Shown one piece after another: positions 44,697 to 53,782 of a stretch of 64,000 bases of DNA. How positions within the stretch are numbered: the first letter of the stretch is position 1; every line of letters begins with the position of its first letter. The translations under genes were made by a program, and so were the position numbers. The notes under the pieces are model-generated. The model was given only the letters and a program-made list of their open reading frames with translations. It searched no databases and was not told the DNA's origin. This DNA is from Capilliphycus salinus (GTDB lineage: Bacteria; Cyanobacteriota; Cyanobacteriia; Cyanobacteriales; Microcoleaceae), in NCBI RefSeq assembly GCF_047276495.1, contig NZ_CP178543.1, forward strand, positions 186,001 to 250,000. Reading direction: 5' to 3'.

Positions 44697-45473
44697 TTAA
44701 AGTTGGGCGATAGCTTGTGAAATTCCCTCGGAGTCGCAGATAAAACCAAAACATTGGTTAACATTATAAATCGTCGCCTGCCAACAATATTCCGGTGAAG
44801 TTGTGGCGGTGCAGTCTTTGACTAAAATGCAATCGTAGCCCAAAAAATTGGCATCTTGCAACGTTGTCATCACGCACTGATCCGCATTAACCCCGGCAAA
44901 AAATAACGTCGTTTTGCCTAAATTCCGTAAAATACTATCGAGGGGCGTATCCCAAAACCCGCTCATGCGGTACTTATCAACCCGAATATCTTGGGGTTTG
45001 GGTTCGAGTTCATCCACAACCGCCGCCGCCCAACTTCCGGCTTGTAAAACCGGTGAATTATTCTTCGGTAATGGGGCGCCCAAACCAACACCATCCCCCG
45101 TAGGATTATAAACATGAAGTGTCGCCGGACTCAGATTCAATAAATCCGGCCGATTTCCCCAGTTAACCCAAATTACCGGAACATTTGCCGATCGCAAAAC
45201 GGGGAGAAGTTTCTGCAAGGGTTCAATGGGTTGACGGGCGGGTGTAACATCGACTCCGATATGACTTAACCAACCGTCTGGATGACAGAAATCATTCTGC
45301 ATATCAATCACTAAAATAGCGGTTTTTGCCAGGTCCAGTCGCAGGTTTTTTGTTTCTGTGGCGAGGGCGATGGGTTGGGGTTCAACGGTTGGACGGGTGA
45401 GATCGGCGATCGCATCCGTCACACCCCAAGCGTTGGGAGGAATACCTAAAGTTCGCAGAGAAGAGGAATTCAT
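44697..45473 (-). CDS. Isochorismatase-family cysteine hydrolase
   Basis: A 258-residue enzyme of the cysteine hydrolase superfamily, which includes nicotinamidases and biuret or isochorismate hydrolases. The catalytic triad is visible: Asp57 (VIDMQNDF), Lys167 (VDKYRMSGFWDTPL) and Cys200 (VNADQCVMTTL), together with the cis-peptide GVNADQC. The N-terminal 50 residues are an extension before the fold. The substrate cannot be told; the WDTPLDSILRNLG stretch and length fit the biuret/carbamoyl-amide branch loosely. Lone gene. Confidence 0.88.
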   Translation of the reverse strand: MNSSSLRTLGIPPNAWGVTDAIADLTRPTVEPQPIALATETKNLRLDLAKTAILVIDMQNDFCHPDGWLSHIGVDVTPARQPIEPLQKLLPVLRSANVPVIWVNWGNRPDLLNLSPATLHVYNPTGDGVGLGAPLPKNNSPVLQAGSWAAAVVDELEPKPQDIRVDKYRMSGFWDTPLDSILRNLGKTTLFFAGVNADQCVMTTLQDANFLGYDCILVKDCTATTSPEYCWQATIYNVNQCFGFICDSEGISQAIAQL

Positions 45474-45579
45474 TGCCCTAAATTTACCGAAGTTTGCGAT
45501 CTATTTTACCCGTTCAACTGTGGGGGTGCAAGGTTTCCATTCTTCTACCCCAACTTCAAACCCCCGCTATTATATTTAG

Positions 45580-46005
45580 TTATTCTTCAATGTTTTGTTG
45601 AAACTGCCGAAGTTTTTTACTAATTTTTAACTGATTCTCCACCCGGGCAATAACTTCTTCGGTAGCAAAAGGTTTTACAATATAATCAACTCCTCCCATC
45701 TTGAAAGCTTTAACTTTATCCATAACATCTTCTAAACCGCTGATAAAAATTACGGGAATATCACGGGTTTTATCGTTGGCTTTGAGTTGCTGACAAACGG
45801 TATAGCCATCCATATCTGGCATTTTAATATCCAAAATAATTAAATCGGGAGCTTCGGCCATAGCGCTATTAATTCCCAATTTTGCACCGGGAGCGATCCG
45901 GACGCGATAATCCTGTTCAAATAGGGTTTTGGTTAAGAATTTTAAGACGCTAGGATTGTCATCGATGATTAAAATTGATTTTTTTTGAATGCCGTCTTCA
46001 GTCAT
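45580..46005 (-). CDS. Single-domain response regulator, end of three-gene operon
   Basis: A 141-residue receiver with Asp-Asp pocket (IIDDNPSVLKF), acceptor in LIILDIKMPDMDG and the Lys of YIVKPFATEE. No output domain is attached. The ATG at 46005 overlaps the stop of the upstream hybrid kinase (ATGACTGA), which implies translational coupling; a TTG at 46014 would add three residues. It is likely to be the last acceptor of the relay encoded upstream. Confidence 0.92.
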   Translation of the reverse strand: MTEDGIQKKSILIIDDNPSVLKFLTKTLFEQDYRVRIAPGAKLGINSAMAEAPDLIILDIKMPDMDGYTVCQQLKANDKTRDIPVIFISGLEDVMDKVKAFKMGGVDYIVKPFATEEVIARVENQLKISKKLRQFQQNIEE

Positions 46006-48790
46006 ATGCTTCAACCCGTTCGGTTAAATTTAACAGTTGGTCAAACTCGTAATTGTTCAGCAATTGAGTCAATTTTTCAGCCAAGACTGGATGTTCAATA
46101 CTAATTTTTATAATCAGTTCTGAAGCCAAAATTATATCACCTCTGAGAATCGTTTTATACATTTGCTCCAACCATGTTTCGGGTAAAGGGGCTAAATCTT
46201 CGGGGGAAAGCGCTTCCTCGAAAGTGGGGAATAATGGAGGGGATACCGAAGACTGATAAACAAAACGCACGCCTAAATATTGATGTAAACTGTCAAATAT
46301 TTCGCTATCTGGAAACGGTTTGCGAATTAATCCATCGCAACCGGCATCGTAAATTAAAGTTTCTTTTTCTTCTAAAACGCTGGCGGTAACGGCAATAATT
46401 ACCGTCGCTTTTCCTGCGGGTGTGGCTTTAATTTTTTGGGTGGCTTGAAAACCGTCGAGAACCGGCATTCTCATATCCATAAAAATTAAATCGGGATGCC
46501 ACTCTTGCCAAATTTGAATCGCTTCTTGTCCGTTGGCGGCTTCTTTTAGATCAAATTTTAAGGGCTTCAAGAGTTTCAACAAGAGGAGACGATTGGTGTT
46601 GTTGTCATCTACAATTAAAATTTTGTGGCGGGGCTGATTCGGTTCCAAGCCGATCACTTTTTGTTGATCGGGTTGGCACTGGGTTTGGTCGCCATTGACT
46701 TCAATCAGTTTGATAAAAAAGCGAAAAGTTGTTCCTTGGCCGACCGCACTTTTAACCGCTATTTCACCCCCCATTAACTTAACAAAATTGCAACTGATTG
46801 TCAACCCCAAGCCCGTCCCTTCTTGGGATAGGTTGGAATTTTGGCACTGATAAAACGATTTAAAAATGTTTCCCAGTTCTTCTTGAGGAATACCGATTCC
46901 CGTATCCTCGACCTCAAAACATAGCCGATTTTCTTCTCGGGTAACTCCCAAAGATACGCCCCCCGAACGGGTAAATTTAATCGCATTTCCCAGAAAATTA
47001 ATTAAGACTTCTTTTAATTTGGTCTCGTCGGTTTTAATCCATTGGGGAACGTCGGCTTCCCGGCGAACAGACAGGGTTAAACCCTTCTTTTTTGCCGCGA
47101 AGACAAAAACGTTTTTCAAGTCTTCAAGCAGCCCGTAAAAATCGATATTTTTTTGCTCGATCATCAATTTTCCGGCTTCAATTTTTGACAAGTTTAAAAC
47201 GTGATTGATCAAAGTGAGTAAATGTTCGCCGCTGGAATGAATAATATCAATATTTTCTTGATAATCAGGCGGTAAGTCGTCGGAATTCTTCATCAATTGA
47301 CTAAAGCCTAAAATTCCATTTAGAGGAGTCCGCAATTCGTGGCTCATATTGGCAATAAAAATAGTTTTGGCTTGGTTGGCGGCTTCCGCTTTTTCTTTGG
47401 CTTTTCTTAACTGTATTTCTCGGTTCTGCAATTCTTGAGTGCGTTCGTTAACTTTGGTTTCTAAGAGAACATTTTGTTCTCGAATTAACTTTTCATTTTT
47501 TTGAGATGTTGCCAGGGCTAAAGTTAGGGCTTCGGTTTTCTCTTTTTTAATTAAATTAATTCGATCTGCCAACGCTAAAGAAAATAATAGAACTAGAATA
47601 ACAATAGAAGTTAACTGAGTGTCGAACGTCCAGGAATAAGTAGGAATTATCTGAAAAATTGATAAATTGGAAAAGAAAAAAGAAGCAAAAGGAACAATCA
47701 TCGCCAATAGATAAAGTCGGGCGGGTTGATATCCTTTTCTATAGACTAATAGACTACCGAAAAACAGCAAAACAATAGATAATAAAACCACAACAGTTTG
47801 ATGTTTATTGACCCAGTAAGGATCGATAGGTAATAGAGCATATAAAATCAATGAATAACATTGTATCCCCACCGCTATCCGATGGAGGATTAAAAAATTA
47901 TTTTTAAAATTGAGAAAAATTTTGCTAAACTGTAGGACTACTATTAAACCGGGTATTGAGGTCAAAGGAACTATTATTTTGATTGCATAATCGGGCAATA
48001 TATACTGTTCAAAAAAACCCTGTCGGATCGCTTGAGTTAAAGTTAAGGCTATCACAGACAGCACATAATAAAGATAGCTTTTATCCTGTAAAAAAATAAA
48101 CAGAACAAAATTATACCCAATCATAATTAAAAGCATCCCATACTGCCAACCCAAAAAAAATAAATTTTGACTTTCCGCCCTAAAAAAAGCTTCTCTTTGC
48201 CAAATAAATAACGGAAAATAAAGGGTGCTAACACTGTGTAATTTTAAATAAAACGTTTTCTCTTCTGGGGTGGCGGGTAAATTAAAAACAAAACTATGAT
48301 GGGGAACATCTCTGGTTTTAAAGGGAAAAGCTTTGCCCGTTTTTTTGACAATAAAACTTGATGAATTGGGGTCAGGAATATAAAAATCAATGTAACCCAT
48401 GCGAGCATCATCAAGGACCAATAGCCATTTAATTTCGGGATAGGCTTCGTTTTTTACCGAAAATCTGACCCAGAAATTACTCTTAGAAAAACCAAAGTTA
48501 GGTGGTTTTTGAGCGTTGGGGATAAATTGAGTTGAATATTCGGGAGAAGTAACATCTTTTAGGGTTAATTTGCGACTCTTATCTTCTAGAATCTCCAAAT
48601 TTAAGGCGATGGGATATTTGACCGTATGATTGTTTAAAATAACGGCTCTAACTTCGGATTGATGCTGAATGGCATAAGTTTTATTGTGTCCCCAGTTCAA
48701 TAACAGAACCAATAAAAACACAACTACAGAAACGATTCGTAATATAATTGTTTTGTAGCTTAGGTTGATTTTATTTGGCCAATCCGACAT
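45998..48790 (-). CDS. 7TMR-DISM hybrid histidine kinase
   Basis: A 930-residue membrane sensor. After a signal or first helix (about 15-32) comes an extracytoplasmic 7TMR-DISMED2 domain (about 45-200), then a seven-helix 7TMR-DISM membrane block (about 212-410), a coiled coil, HisKA with His484 (MSHELRTPLNG), a complete ATPase domain (FLGNAIKFTR, DTGIGIP, GTGLGL) and a receiver (VDDNNTNR, FMDMRMPVLDG). The final 62 residues (869-930) are a helical module with LPETWLEQMY and EFDQLLNLTE, shared with the 10827-12353 kinase. DISMED2 is thought to bind carbohydrates or similar ligands. It lies 2 bp after the upstream HTH-ATPase gene. Confidence 0.93.
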   Translation of the reverse strand: MSDWPNKINLSYKTIILRIVSVVVFLLVLLLNWGHNKTYAIQHQSEVRAVILNNHTVKYPIALNLEILEDKSRKLTLKDVTSPEYSTQFIPNAQKPPNFGFSKSNFWVRFSVKNEAYPEIKWLLVLDDARMGYIDFYIPDPNSSSFIVKKTGKAFPFKTRDVPHHSFVFNLPATPEEKTFYLKLHSVSTLYFPLFIWQREAFFRAESQNLFFLGWQYGMLLIMIGYNFVLFIFLQDKSYLYYVLSVIALTLTQAIRQGFFEQYILPDYAIKIIVPLTSIPGLIVVLQFSKIFLNFKNNFLILHRIAVGIQCYSLILYALLPIDPYWVNKHQTVVVLLSIVLLFFGSLLVYRKGYQPARLYLLAMIVPFASFFFSNLSIFQIIPTYSWTFDTQLTSIVILVLLFSLALADRINLIKKEKTEALTLALATSQKNEKLIREQNVLLETKVNERTQELQNREIQLRKAKEKAEAANQAKTIFIANMSHELRTPLNGILGFSQLMKNSDDLPPDYQENIDIIHSSGEHLLTLINHVLNLSKIEAGKLMIEQKNIDFYGLLEDLKNVFVFAAKKKGLTLSVRREADVPQWIKTDETKLKEVLINFLGNAIKFTRSGGVSLGVTREENRLCFEVEDTGIGIPQEELGNIFKSFYQCQNSNLSQEGTGLGLTISCNFVKLMGGEIAVKSAVGQGTTFRFFIKLIEVNGDQTQCQPDQQKVIGLEPNQPRHKILIVDDNNTNRLLLLKLLKPLKFDLKEAANGQEAIQIWQEWHPDLIFMDMRMPVLDGFQATQKIKATPAGKATVIIAVTASVLEEKETLIYDAGCDGLIRKPFPDSEIFDSLHQYLGVRFVYQSSVSPPLFPTFEEALSPEDLAPLPETWLEQMYKTILRGDIILASELIIKISIEHPVLAEKLTQLLNNYEFDQLLNLTERVEAYD

Positions 48791-48792
48791 AT

Positions 48793-49794
48793 TTAAGCCA
48801 CAGGTAACACCACCGTAAAAGTAGAACCCCGTTCGATCTGACTCGATACAGAAAGTTCTCCTTGATGTAATTTTACACTTTTTTCCACAATTGTTAACCC
48901 CAGACCACCTCCAGAGCGTTGGCGGCTATTCGTCGCACAGTAAAAAGGCTGAAAAATTCGTTCTAATTCATCTGGAGGAATACCAATCCCCCCATCTACT
49001 ACGGTAAAAATCCCTTGCTGGTCTTCTACGTTTACATCGAGGGTGATGGTACTTTCTGCATCGGAGTATTGTAAAGCATTGGTGAGGAGATTTTCAAGAA
49101 TGTAGCAAACCAACTGGGAATCAACCCGGGCGCTTATACTCAGATCGTAATCGGCTAATATCGGCTCTTGAAAAACGGAAAGAATAATCCTCCGCCCGGT
49201 AAATTTTGATGTTAAATTATTAATTATATGGCGGCAAATATTGATAATATCCAAAAAATTTCGGTTCAAAGAATATTTATATGAACTCAAACAGTGGATG
49301 AGTTGCAGTTGTTTTGATAGGGATTGAATTTCACCGAGGTCTGCATGACAATTGCTCAAAATTTTCTCTAAAGAACTATCCAATTTCTCGGCGAGTTGAA
49401 ATAATAGCTCGGACTCAAACCACGACGGGGATGTTGTTGGGGGTTCGGTTGAGTTTTTATTGTCATGTTTTGGCGGCGAATAATTAACCCCTACCGGCTC
49501 AATTGTTGCGAGTCTTATTTTTCCGTTTTTTAAACTTTGGTAATGGGATTCTAAAATCGCTCTCGCCGTTTTTTTGGTGACTTTTTCTCCAAAAAGAGTT
49601 GACAAGTCCGCCCAAAATTTCGCCCCCACCATTTTCACTTGGGAAACGGAACAATAACAGATTTCTGCGAGTTCTTCGTAGGACTGGTTTAACCAAACTC
49701 CCCGCAATAAATTGATTTGAATACTATTGAGATGTTGATTCGTGTGTTGAAAATAAAGTTTATCGACTAGATTGATGGCAGCTTCTATCTTCAT
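48793..49794 (-). CDS. HTH-ATPase protein: vWA-MoxR-associated-type N-terminal HTH with histidine-kinase ATPase
   Basis: A 333-residue protein and first gene of the operon. Residues 20-88 (SIQINLLRGVWLNQSYEELA, then VGAKFWADLSTLFGEKVTKKT) match the HTH I know as the vWA-MoxR-associated N-terminal domain, usually found in large cyanobacterial conflict or NACHT/TIR-type proteins. Residues 90-125 are a polar linker. Residues 126-215 are helical but lack a standard HisKA H-box. Residues 220-333 are a HATPase with Asn239, DGGIG and GGGLGL boxes intact. It may act as an ATP-dependent partner or phosphatase rather than a normal kinase. The 2-bp spacing to the hybrid kinase means a shared message. 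Confidence 0.82.
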   Translation of the reverse strand: MKIEAAINLVDKLYFQHTNQHLNSIQINLLRGVWLNQSYEELAEICYCSVSQVKMVGAKFWADLSTLFGEKVTKKTARAILESHYQSLKNGKIRLATIEPVGVNYSPPKHDNKNSTEPPTTSPSWFESELLFQLAEKLDSSLEKILSNCHADLGEIQSLSKQLQLIHCLSSYKYSLNRNFLDIINICRHIINNLTSKFTGRRIILSVFQEPILADYDLSISARVDSQLVCYILENLLTNALQYSDAESTITLDVNVEDQQGIFTVVDGGIGIPPDELERIFQPFYCATNSRQRSGGGLGLTIVEKSVKLHQGELSVSSQIERGSTFTVVLPVA

Positions 49795-50572
49795 GCTGAT
49801 CTCTGGGGTTTTCGAGGGCTTAAACCCATCTTATCAAAAGAGGTATCGGTTGCTGTTCATATGATCACCAATCCGCGATCCTTTGACTCGGGAATCGAGT
49901 CATCGCAGGCTCCGGCAATTCATCGCCGGAGTACCGATGACTTTTTGTACTTTTTAAACTTTTTAGATTTTTTCAACCCGCCCTCTCACCCCAATGTTTT
50001 TTTCAGCTATTTTCCATACTTTTTAGCCTTAAATTTATCGATGAATTGTGATAATTTAATGAAAGTAGTTCGATTTTTTTGTCGGGTAAAAAAGTTGACG
50101 ATCAAAATCAATGCAAGACATTACAGTGGCTTTCCGAGCAGATAATGGCAATTATCTCTCCCGTTGTTCGGGTTGTATTCCCGACTTAAAAGAGGAGAGT
50201 TTAGTCAAAAAATTTCGGTGCCTTGCAATGTCCTGATCAACCTTAGCCACCAATTTTCTGGACTCCTCTCGATAGACTTCCTGGAGTTTTTCGAGAGGGT
50301 TTTTTCTGTTTTAGAGCCAAATTATTTGACATTGAAAAGAAGTTCGGGGCGATCGCACCGCTTCTATCTGTAGAGCCTGCGTTTCCATACCACAGTAGAA
50401 GTTGAGATCTAGAATAGAGGCTCAAATAGACTTATCAATGGATAATTGACAATTGATAATTGATCATTAATTAATTAGGTCTTCAACCTGATTAATTAAT
50501 TATCCATTATTACTTATCCATTATCCATTATTACTTATCCATTATCCATTATTACTTATCCATTATCCATTA
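49795..50572. other. Spacer, no convincing gene, ends in tandem repeat
   Basis: Two open frames here (about 49861-50145 and 50164-50373) have no ribosome site, odd composition (FLNFLDFFNPP) and no known domain, so I leave them out. The right part is AT-rich with complementary ATGGATAATTG and CAATTATC blocks around 50440-50470 that can pair with the repeat at 50501-50583. No promoter is evident. Confidence 0.6.
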
Positions 50573-50583
50573 TTAATTATCAA
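50501..50583. repeat. 21-bp tandem repeat of heptamer type
   Basis: Three copies of TATCCATTATTACTTATCCAT, followed by degenerate partial copies ending TATCAATTATTG. The 21-mer is itself three related heptamers. It overlaps the stop codon and last codons of the haloperoxidase gene on the minus strand. Confidence 0.9.
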
Positions 50584-52327
50584 TTATTGAATCATTTCCC
50601 CCATTAATAAACCCTTGGGCTTTATTCCACACGGTTTCCCCAACTTTTCGCCCTAATATTCGGCCGTTTAAGTCGGCATCGCGAAAATGAATTCCGCCAT
50701 ATAACCGAGAAATACCCGCTTCGTCGGCGGCGTCCGAAAAAGTCGGCCAAAACAGGGTTATTTCTTGAGTTGGGGTGATACCGGGTTCAAAGTGGGAACT
50801 GCCGGCGGGGGCGGTGTAGGAAGCCCCAAAGCGATCGCTGTCGGTAAACCGTTTTAAGACTTCGGCGGCGGCGGCGCTGTAGCTGCTGTGTCCCGAGACA
50901 TATTCGGGAAAGGGGGGAGTCGGATCGTTAAGGCGCTGGTAGGGGTGCCACTGGCTGCCGTCGAGGGTTTGTGTGCCTTGGCCGGGGCCTCCCCAAGCTT
51001 GAATTTGTCGGCCGTTAAACAGGCTGCGAATGGCCGATACGGGCCGAATATAATCATAATACCGTTTGGATTCCCAGGCGGCAATTCCCGCATCAAAAAC
51101 GGCGTTGGCGAGGGTAAAAAACAGTTTCACATCTTCATCGAGGCTGTGGTTATCCCGTTGGGAAACGTACTGACCAAAACTCATCCATTTACCGGGCGGA
51201 AAAGAGGTTCCCGGGCCGTCTTCCCAATATTCGGCGATCATTTTTTGTTTGTCGGTGAGGTTGGCGCTGTAGTCGATAATTTCTTGGACTCGCTGAAGGT
51301 ATAGCGGCGTGGAAAACTCGGGCGGGGCGGGGGGTCGAAATTGGGAAGCTGCGGTTAAAGCAAAGGGGGTAACGCTCCCCCAGTGAGGCGTGAGAAAGGT
51401 TTGTGGGCGACCGTTGGGGTTGTGGAGGGGGACTCTTAGGGGTTGCCAGCGGTTGGGGTTTTGCAGGGTATCTGGGGCGTTAACGGGTTGATAGTTTGTT
51501 GGGTCTGCGTAGTTGTTGAGTTGGTTTGATCCGTCGCTGTGGCGAAATTGTAGCAAGGTTTTTGCGGCTTCTCGTCCGATACCGCTTGGGGTTTGGGGGC
51601 TGGCGATCGCGATTTTGGGATCGTAACCCAATTGTTGCATTAAGTTATCGAAGATTTGGGTTTGGGTGGGGAATAGGTCGATCAGGGTGTCATAGGCGGC
51701 GTAACTGATCGCCTCGCTTTTGTTGGCCAGGGTATTTTCCTCGGGGGGACGCTGCAAACGGTCTCCGAGTTGGGTACCGATGGCGACGGGATCGTAACTG
51801 GCCCAGGCGTCAAACATGGCGGTATGGACCATTGCATAGGCGCGTGAGGCGATCGTTGGGCCGGGCTTCGTGTTGCGGACGGCGCTGCGGGCGGCTTCAT
51901 CCCAGAGGATAACGGTTTGAGTTGTTAGAGAATGGTCTGATTTTTTTGGGTTAATTCCGGGTTGGGCTGTCCTAACAATTTTTTTAGGATTGAGAGGATT
52001 AATAGAATGTATCTTCGGGCAATTGTGGGGGGTAAAACTTTCGTTGTATTGTGCTATTGTTGGGTTTGCTGTAATTTGACCTCCGGGGAGGTTGAGATCA
52101 AGTCTTGAGCGATCTTTAGCGGATTCTAGGGCTTCGCTGAAGTGGGGAGATTGACTGAAATCTGTTCGTTGACTCCCGCACAAACCGGGCTGACCGTTGG
52201 CAAACTGACCGGGCTGTTGGTTCCTCTCCAGTTTGTAGTCAAACGAACCCTTTTCTACTGCAATGATCGCTTGTGAGTAGGGGAAAGGCAAGAAACTCTG
52301 AGCGAACAGGTGGCTGAGTTCCAACAT
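50573..52327 (-). CDS. Vanadium-dependent haloperoxidase / PAP2-type
   Basis: A 584-residue enzyme of the vanadium haloperoxidase/PAP2 superfamily, which uses peroxide to oxidise halides. The vanadate pocket is visible: Lys421 and Arg428 in KRYYDYIRP, the EYVSGHSS loop with His480, and SRLYGGIHFRDA with Arg541 and His547, the metal ligand. The layout fits the long bacterial/cyanobacterial group with an N-terminal helical domain (about 150-400). The N-terminal 140 residues are polar with no clear signal peptide. Halide specificity and vanadium use are inferred. The 3' end is made of repeat DNA (last residues DSIIDN). Lone gene. Confidence 0.88.
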   Translation of the reverse strand: MLELSHLFAQSFLPFPYSQAIIAVEKGSFDYKLERNQQPGQFANGQPGLCGSQRTDFSQSPHFSEALESAKDRSRLDLNLPGGQITANPTIAQYNESFTPHNCPKIHSINPLNPKKIVRTAQPGINPKKSDHSLTTQTVILWDEAARSAVRNTKPGPTIASRAYAMVHTAMFDAWASYDPVAIGTQLGDRLQRPPEENTLANKSEAISYAAYDTLIDLFPTQTQIFDNLMQQLGYDPKIAIASPQTPSGIGREAAKTLLQFRHSDGSNQLNNYADPTNYQPVNAPDTLQNPNRWQPLRVPLHNPNGRPQTFLTPHWGSVTPFALTAASQFRPPAPPEFSTPLYLQRVQEIIDYSANLTDKQKMIAEYWEDGPGTSFPPGKWMSFGQYVSQRDNHSLDEDVKLFFTLANAVFDAGIAAWESKRYYDYIRPVSAIRSLFNGRQIQAWGGPGQGTQTLDGSQWHPYQRLNDPTPPFPEYVSGHSSYSAAAAEVLKRFTDSDRFGASYTAPAGSSHFEPGITPTQEITLFWPTFSDAADEAGISRLYGGIHFRDADLNGRILGRKVGETVWNKAQGFINGGNDSIIDN

Positions 52328-52400
52328 AGAATTTAACCATGAGTCTGATCTCTAGACTTCATAGTTTGCCTATTATTAAACATTTGTCAAGTCTCCGGGT

Positions 52401-52838
52401 TTATTCTCCCATGATTTGAATCGATACGCTGCGTGTTCGCGGCCCGTCTAACTCTAAAAATAACACCGATTGCCAAGTTCCTAAACCAAGTTTTCCTTCT
52501 ACCACTGGAATCACTTCGCTGGTACTCATCATCATTGCCATTAAATGGGAGTGAGCGTTGATCGGTTCATCGGGGGGAACGTCTCTTAAGTGGAGATCGT
52601 TGTGCAGGTATTTGGCGTCAGGAGGGGCTAGGGTTTTCAGGTGGACTTTTAGATCCTCTAATAACCGTTCTTCATCCTCATTAATCGCCAGGGCGGTGGT
52701 GGTGTGTCGCTAGAAAATCAGGACTTGACCGTTGCCGATCTTGCTCGACTCTAAACGGCTAATAATCTCCGGTGTAATATTGTAAATCCCTATCCCCGGC
52801 TGGGTTTCGACGGAGATCAGCTGATGAATGATCGCCAT
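52401..52838 (-). pseudogene. YjbQ/UPF0047 family gene interrupted by an in-frame amber codon
   Basis: Read from the ATG at 52838 the frame gives MAIIHQLISVETQPGIGIYN, continues through GQVLIF, hits TAG at 52710-52712 (codon 43), then goes on as RHTTTALAINEDEERLLEDL, HNDLHLRDVPPDEPINAHSH and ends with RTRSVSIQIMGE at a TAA. Both halves together are a complete 145-codon UPF0047 (YjbQ) protein, a family with reported thiamine-phosphate-synthase side activity. One base change, such as TCG (Ser) to TAG, would explain the break. It may be a recent pseudogene, a sequencing error, or a case of stop readthrough. All catalytic-type His and Asp lie after the stop. Confidence 0.88.
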
Positions 52839-52968
52839 GCAACGCTTGTCAAAATTAATCTCGATTGATAGATAAATGAACTGAGTAGCCCATACCCCGG
52901 AACTTCTGAGGCAGTTGGGCTACAGATTTAACTGTTCTCTTCAGTCAGAGCGAAATAAATCCGTGAAA

Positions 52969-53385
52969 TTATTCTTCTTCGTCTTCGCTTAACTCTTTAC
53001 CTGATTTGGCATCAACCTGAATTAGATGTATGTGCTTATGACCCAAGCGAATTTCAAATTGATCGCCCGGTTTTAAGCCCATTGCTTGGGTATAGTTTGC
53101 CCCAATAACCAGAGAACCATTCTTATGTACACAAGCCCGATAACTGGCTTCTCTACCCCGTCCATCTGTACGACCCGGATCTAACGAAATTCCCTTCGCT
53201 GCTAACAGCGCGTCGTAAAATTCCGTCATGTTTGCACGCATTTGCTCGTCTTTTGTGGTGGTGTAATATCCACAAAGTTTCGCTGTCTCTCGCCGGGGCA
53301 TATTACCAAGCGACTTCACTTTCTGAAGTAATGCTTTTCCTGTCAGTGGAGTTGTTGAAGGTTTCTCTGTTGCTGATTTTGCCAT
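52969..53385 (-). CDS. cyAbrB-type transcription regulator
   Basis: A 138-residue AbrB-like protein of the cyanobacterial (cyAbrB) group, global regulators of nitrogen, carbon and hydrogenase genes. The N-terminal half has PLTGKALLQKVKSLG and RRETAKLCGYYT, the C-terminal half the swapped-hairpin domain GREASYRACVHKNGSLVIGA, MGLKPGDQFEI and HKHIHLIQV. The acidic end (SEDEEE) is usual. Both cyAbrB1- and cyAbrB2-like features are present, so I do not choose a paralogue. It is divergent from the acidic protein gene, 397 bp away. Confidence 0.93.
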   Translation of the reverse strand: MAKSATEKPSTTPLTGKALLQKVKSLGNMPRRETAKLCGYYTTTKDEQMRANMTEFYDALLAAKGISLDPGRTDGRGREASYRACVHKNGSLVIGANYTQAMGLKPGDQFEIRLGHKHIHLIQVDAKSGKELSEDEEE

Positions 53386-53782
53386 TAGTCTACTCCGAAT
53401 CTTAGTTGATCAATCCTAACACGTTACTTCGTTATATTTAACATGATATAACTAGAAAGGCATTTTTGTGTCAGATCTTTTCATAATTTCTGATATCTTT
53501 GCCTCCCAACTCTCCCGAAAATCTCTAAAAACTGCGATCGCTGTTCCTACTGTTAAAAGTGTACGCTCATTGGGAACCCGAAATCGCCATATCCTTATTT
53601 TGTGACATCGCTATCACCCCTAAAGATTCGCTTTGGGATGATCGAACTTTTCGGGGATGCTGTTACATCCGTCATTAAAATTCCGAACAGGAGTTGACTT
53701 AAAAATCAAAAAAGTTTAAACTCAATAGACAATCACGGGTCAGCAGTGGAATTCATCATAATAGTGCTTCGGGAGAACTTCC
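53386..53782. other. Divergent spacer
   Basis: This spacer separates cyAbrB and the acidic protein gene. It must carry both promoters. I see a GCGATCGC site near 53536, but no gene, hairpin or clear operator. Confidence 0.5.

Noticed and set aside
49861..50373. Two open frames in the spacer before the haloperoxidase repeat
   Set aside because: Low-complexity Phe/Asn content, no ribosome site and no family; they lie in AT-rich non-coding DNA.
50501..50583. Possible CRISPR array
   Set aside because: The 21-bp units abut with no unique spacers and are built from heptamers, so it is a tandem repeat.
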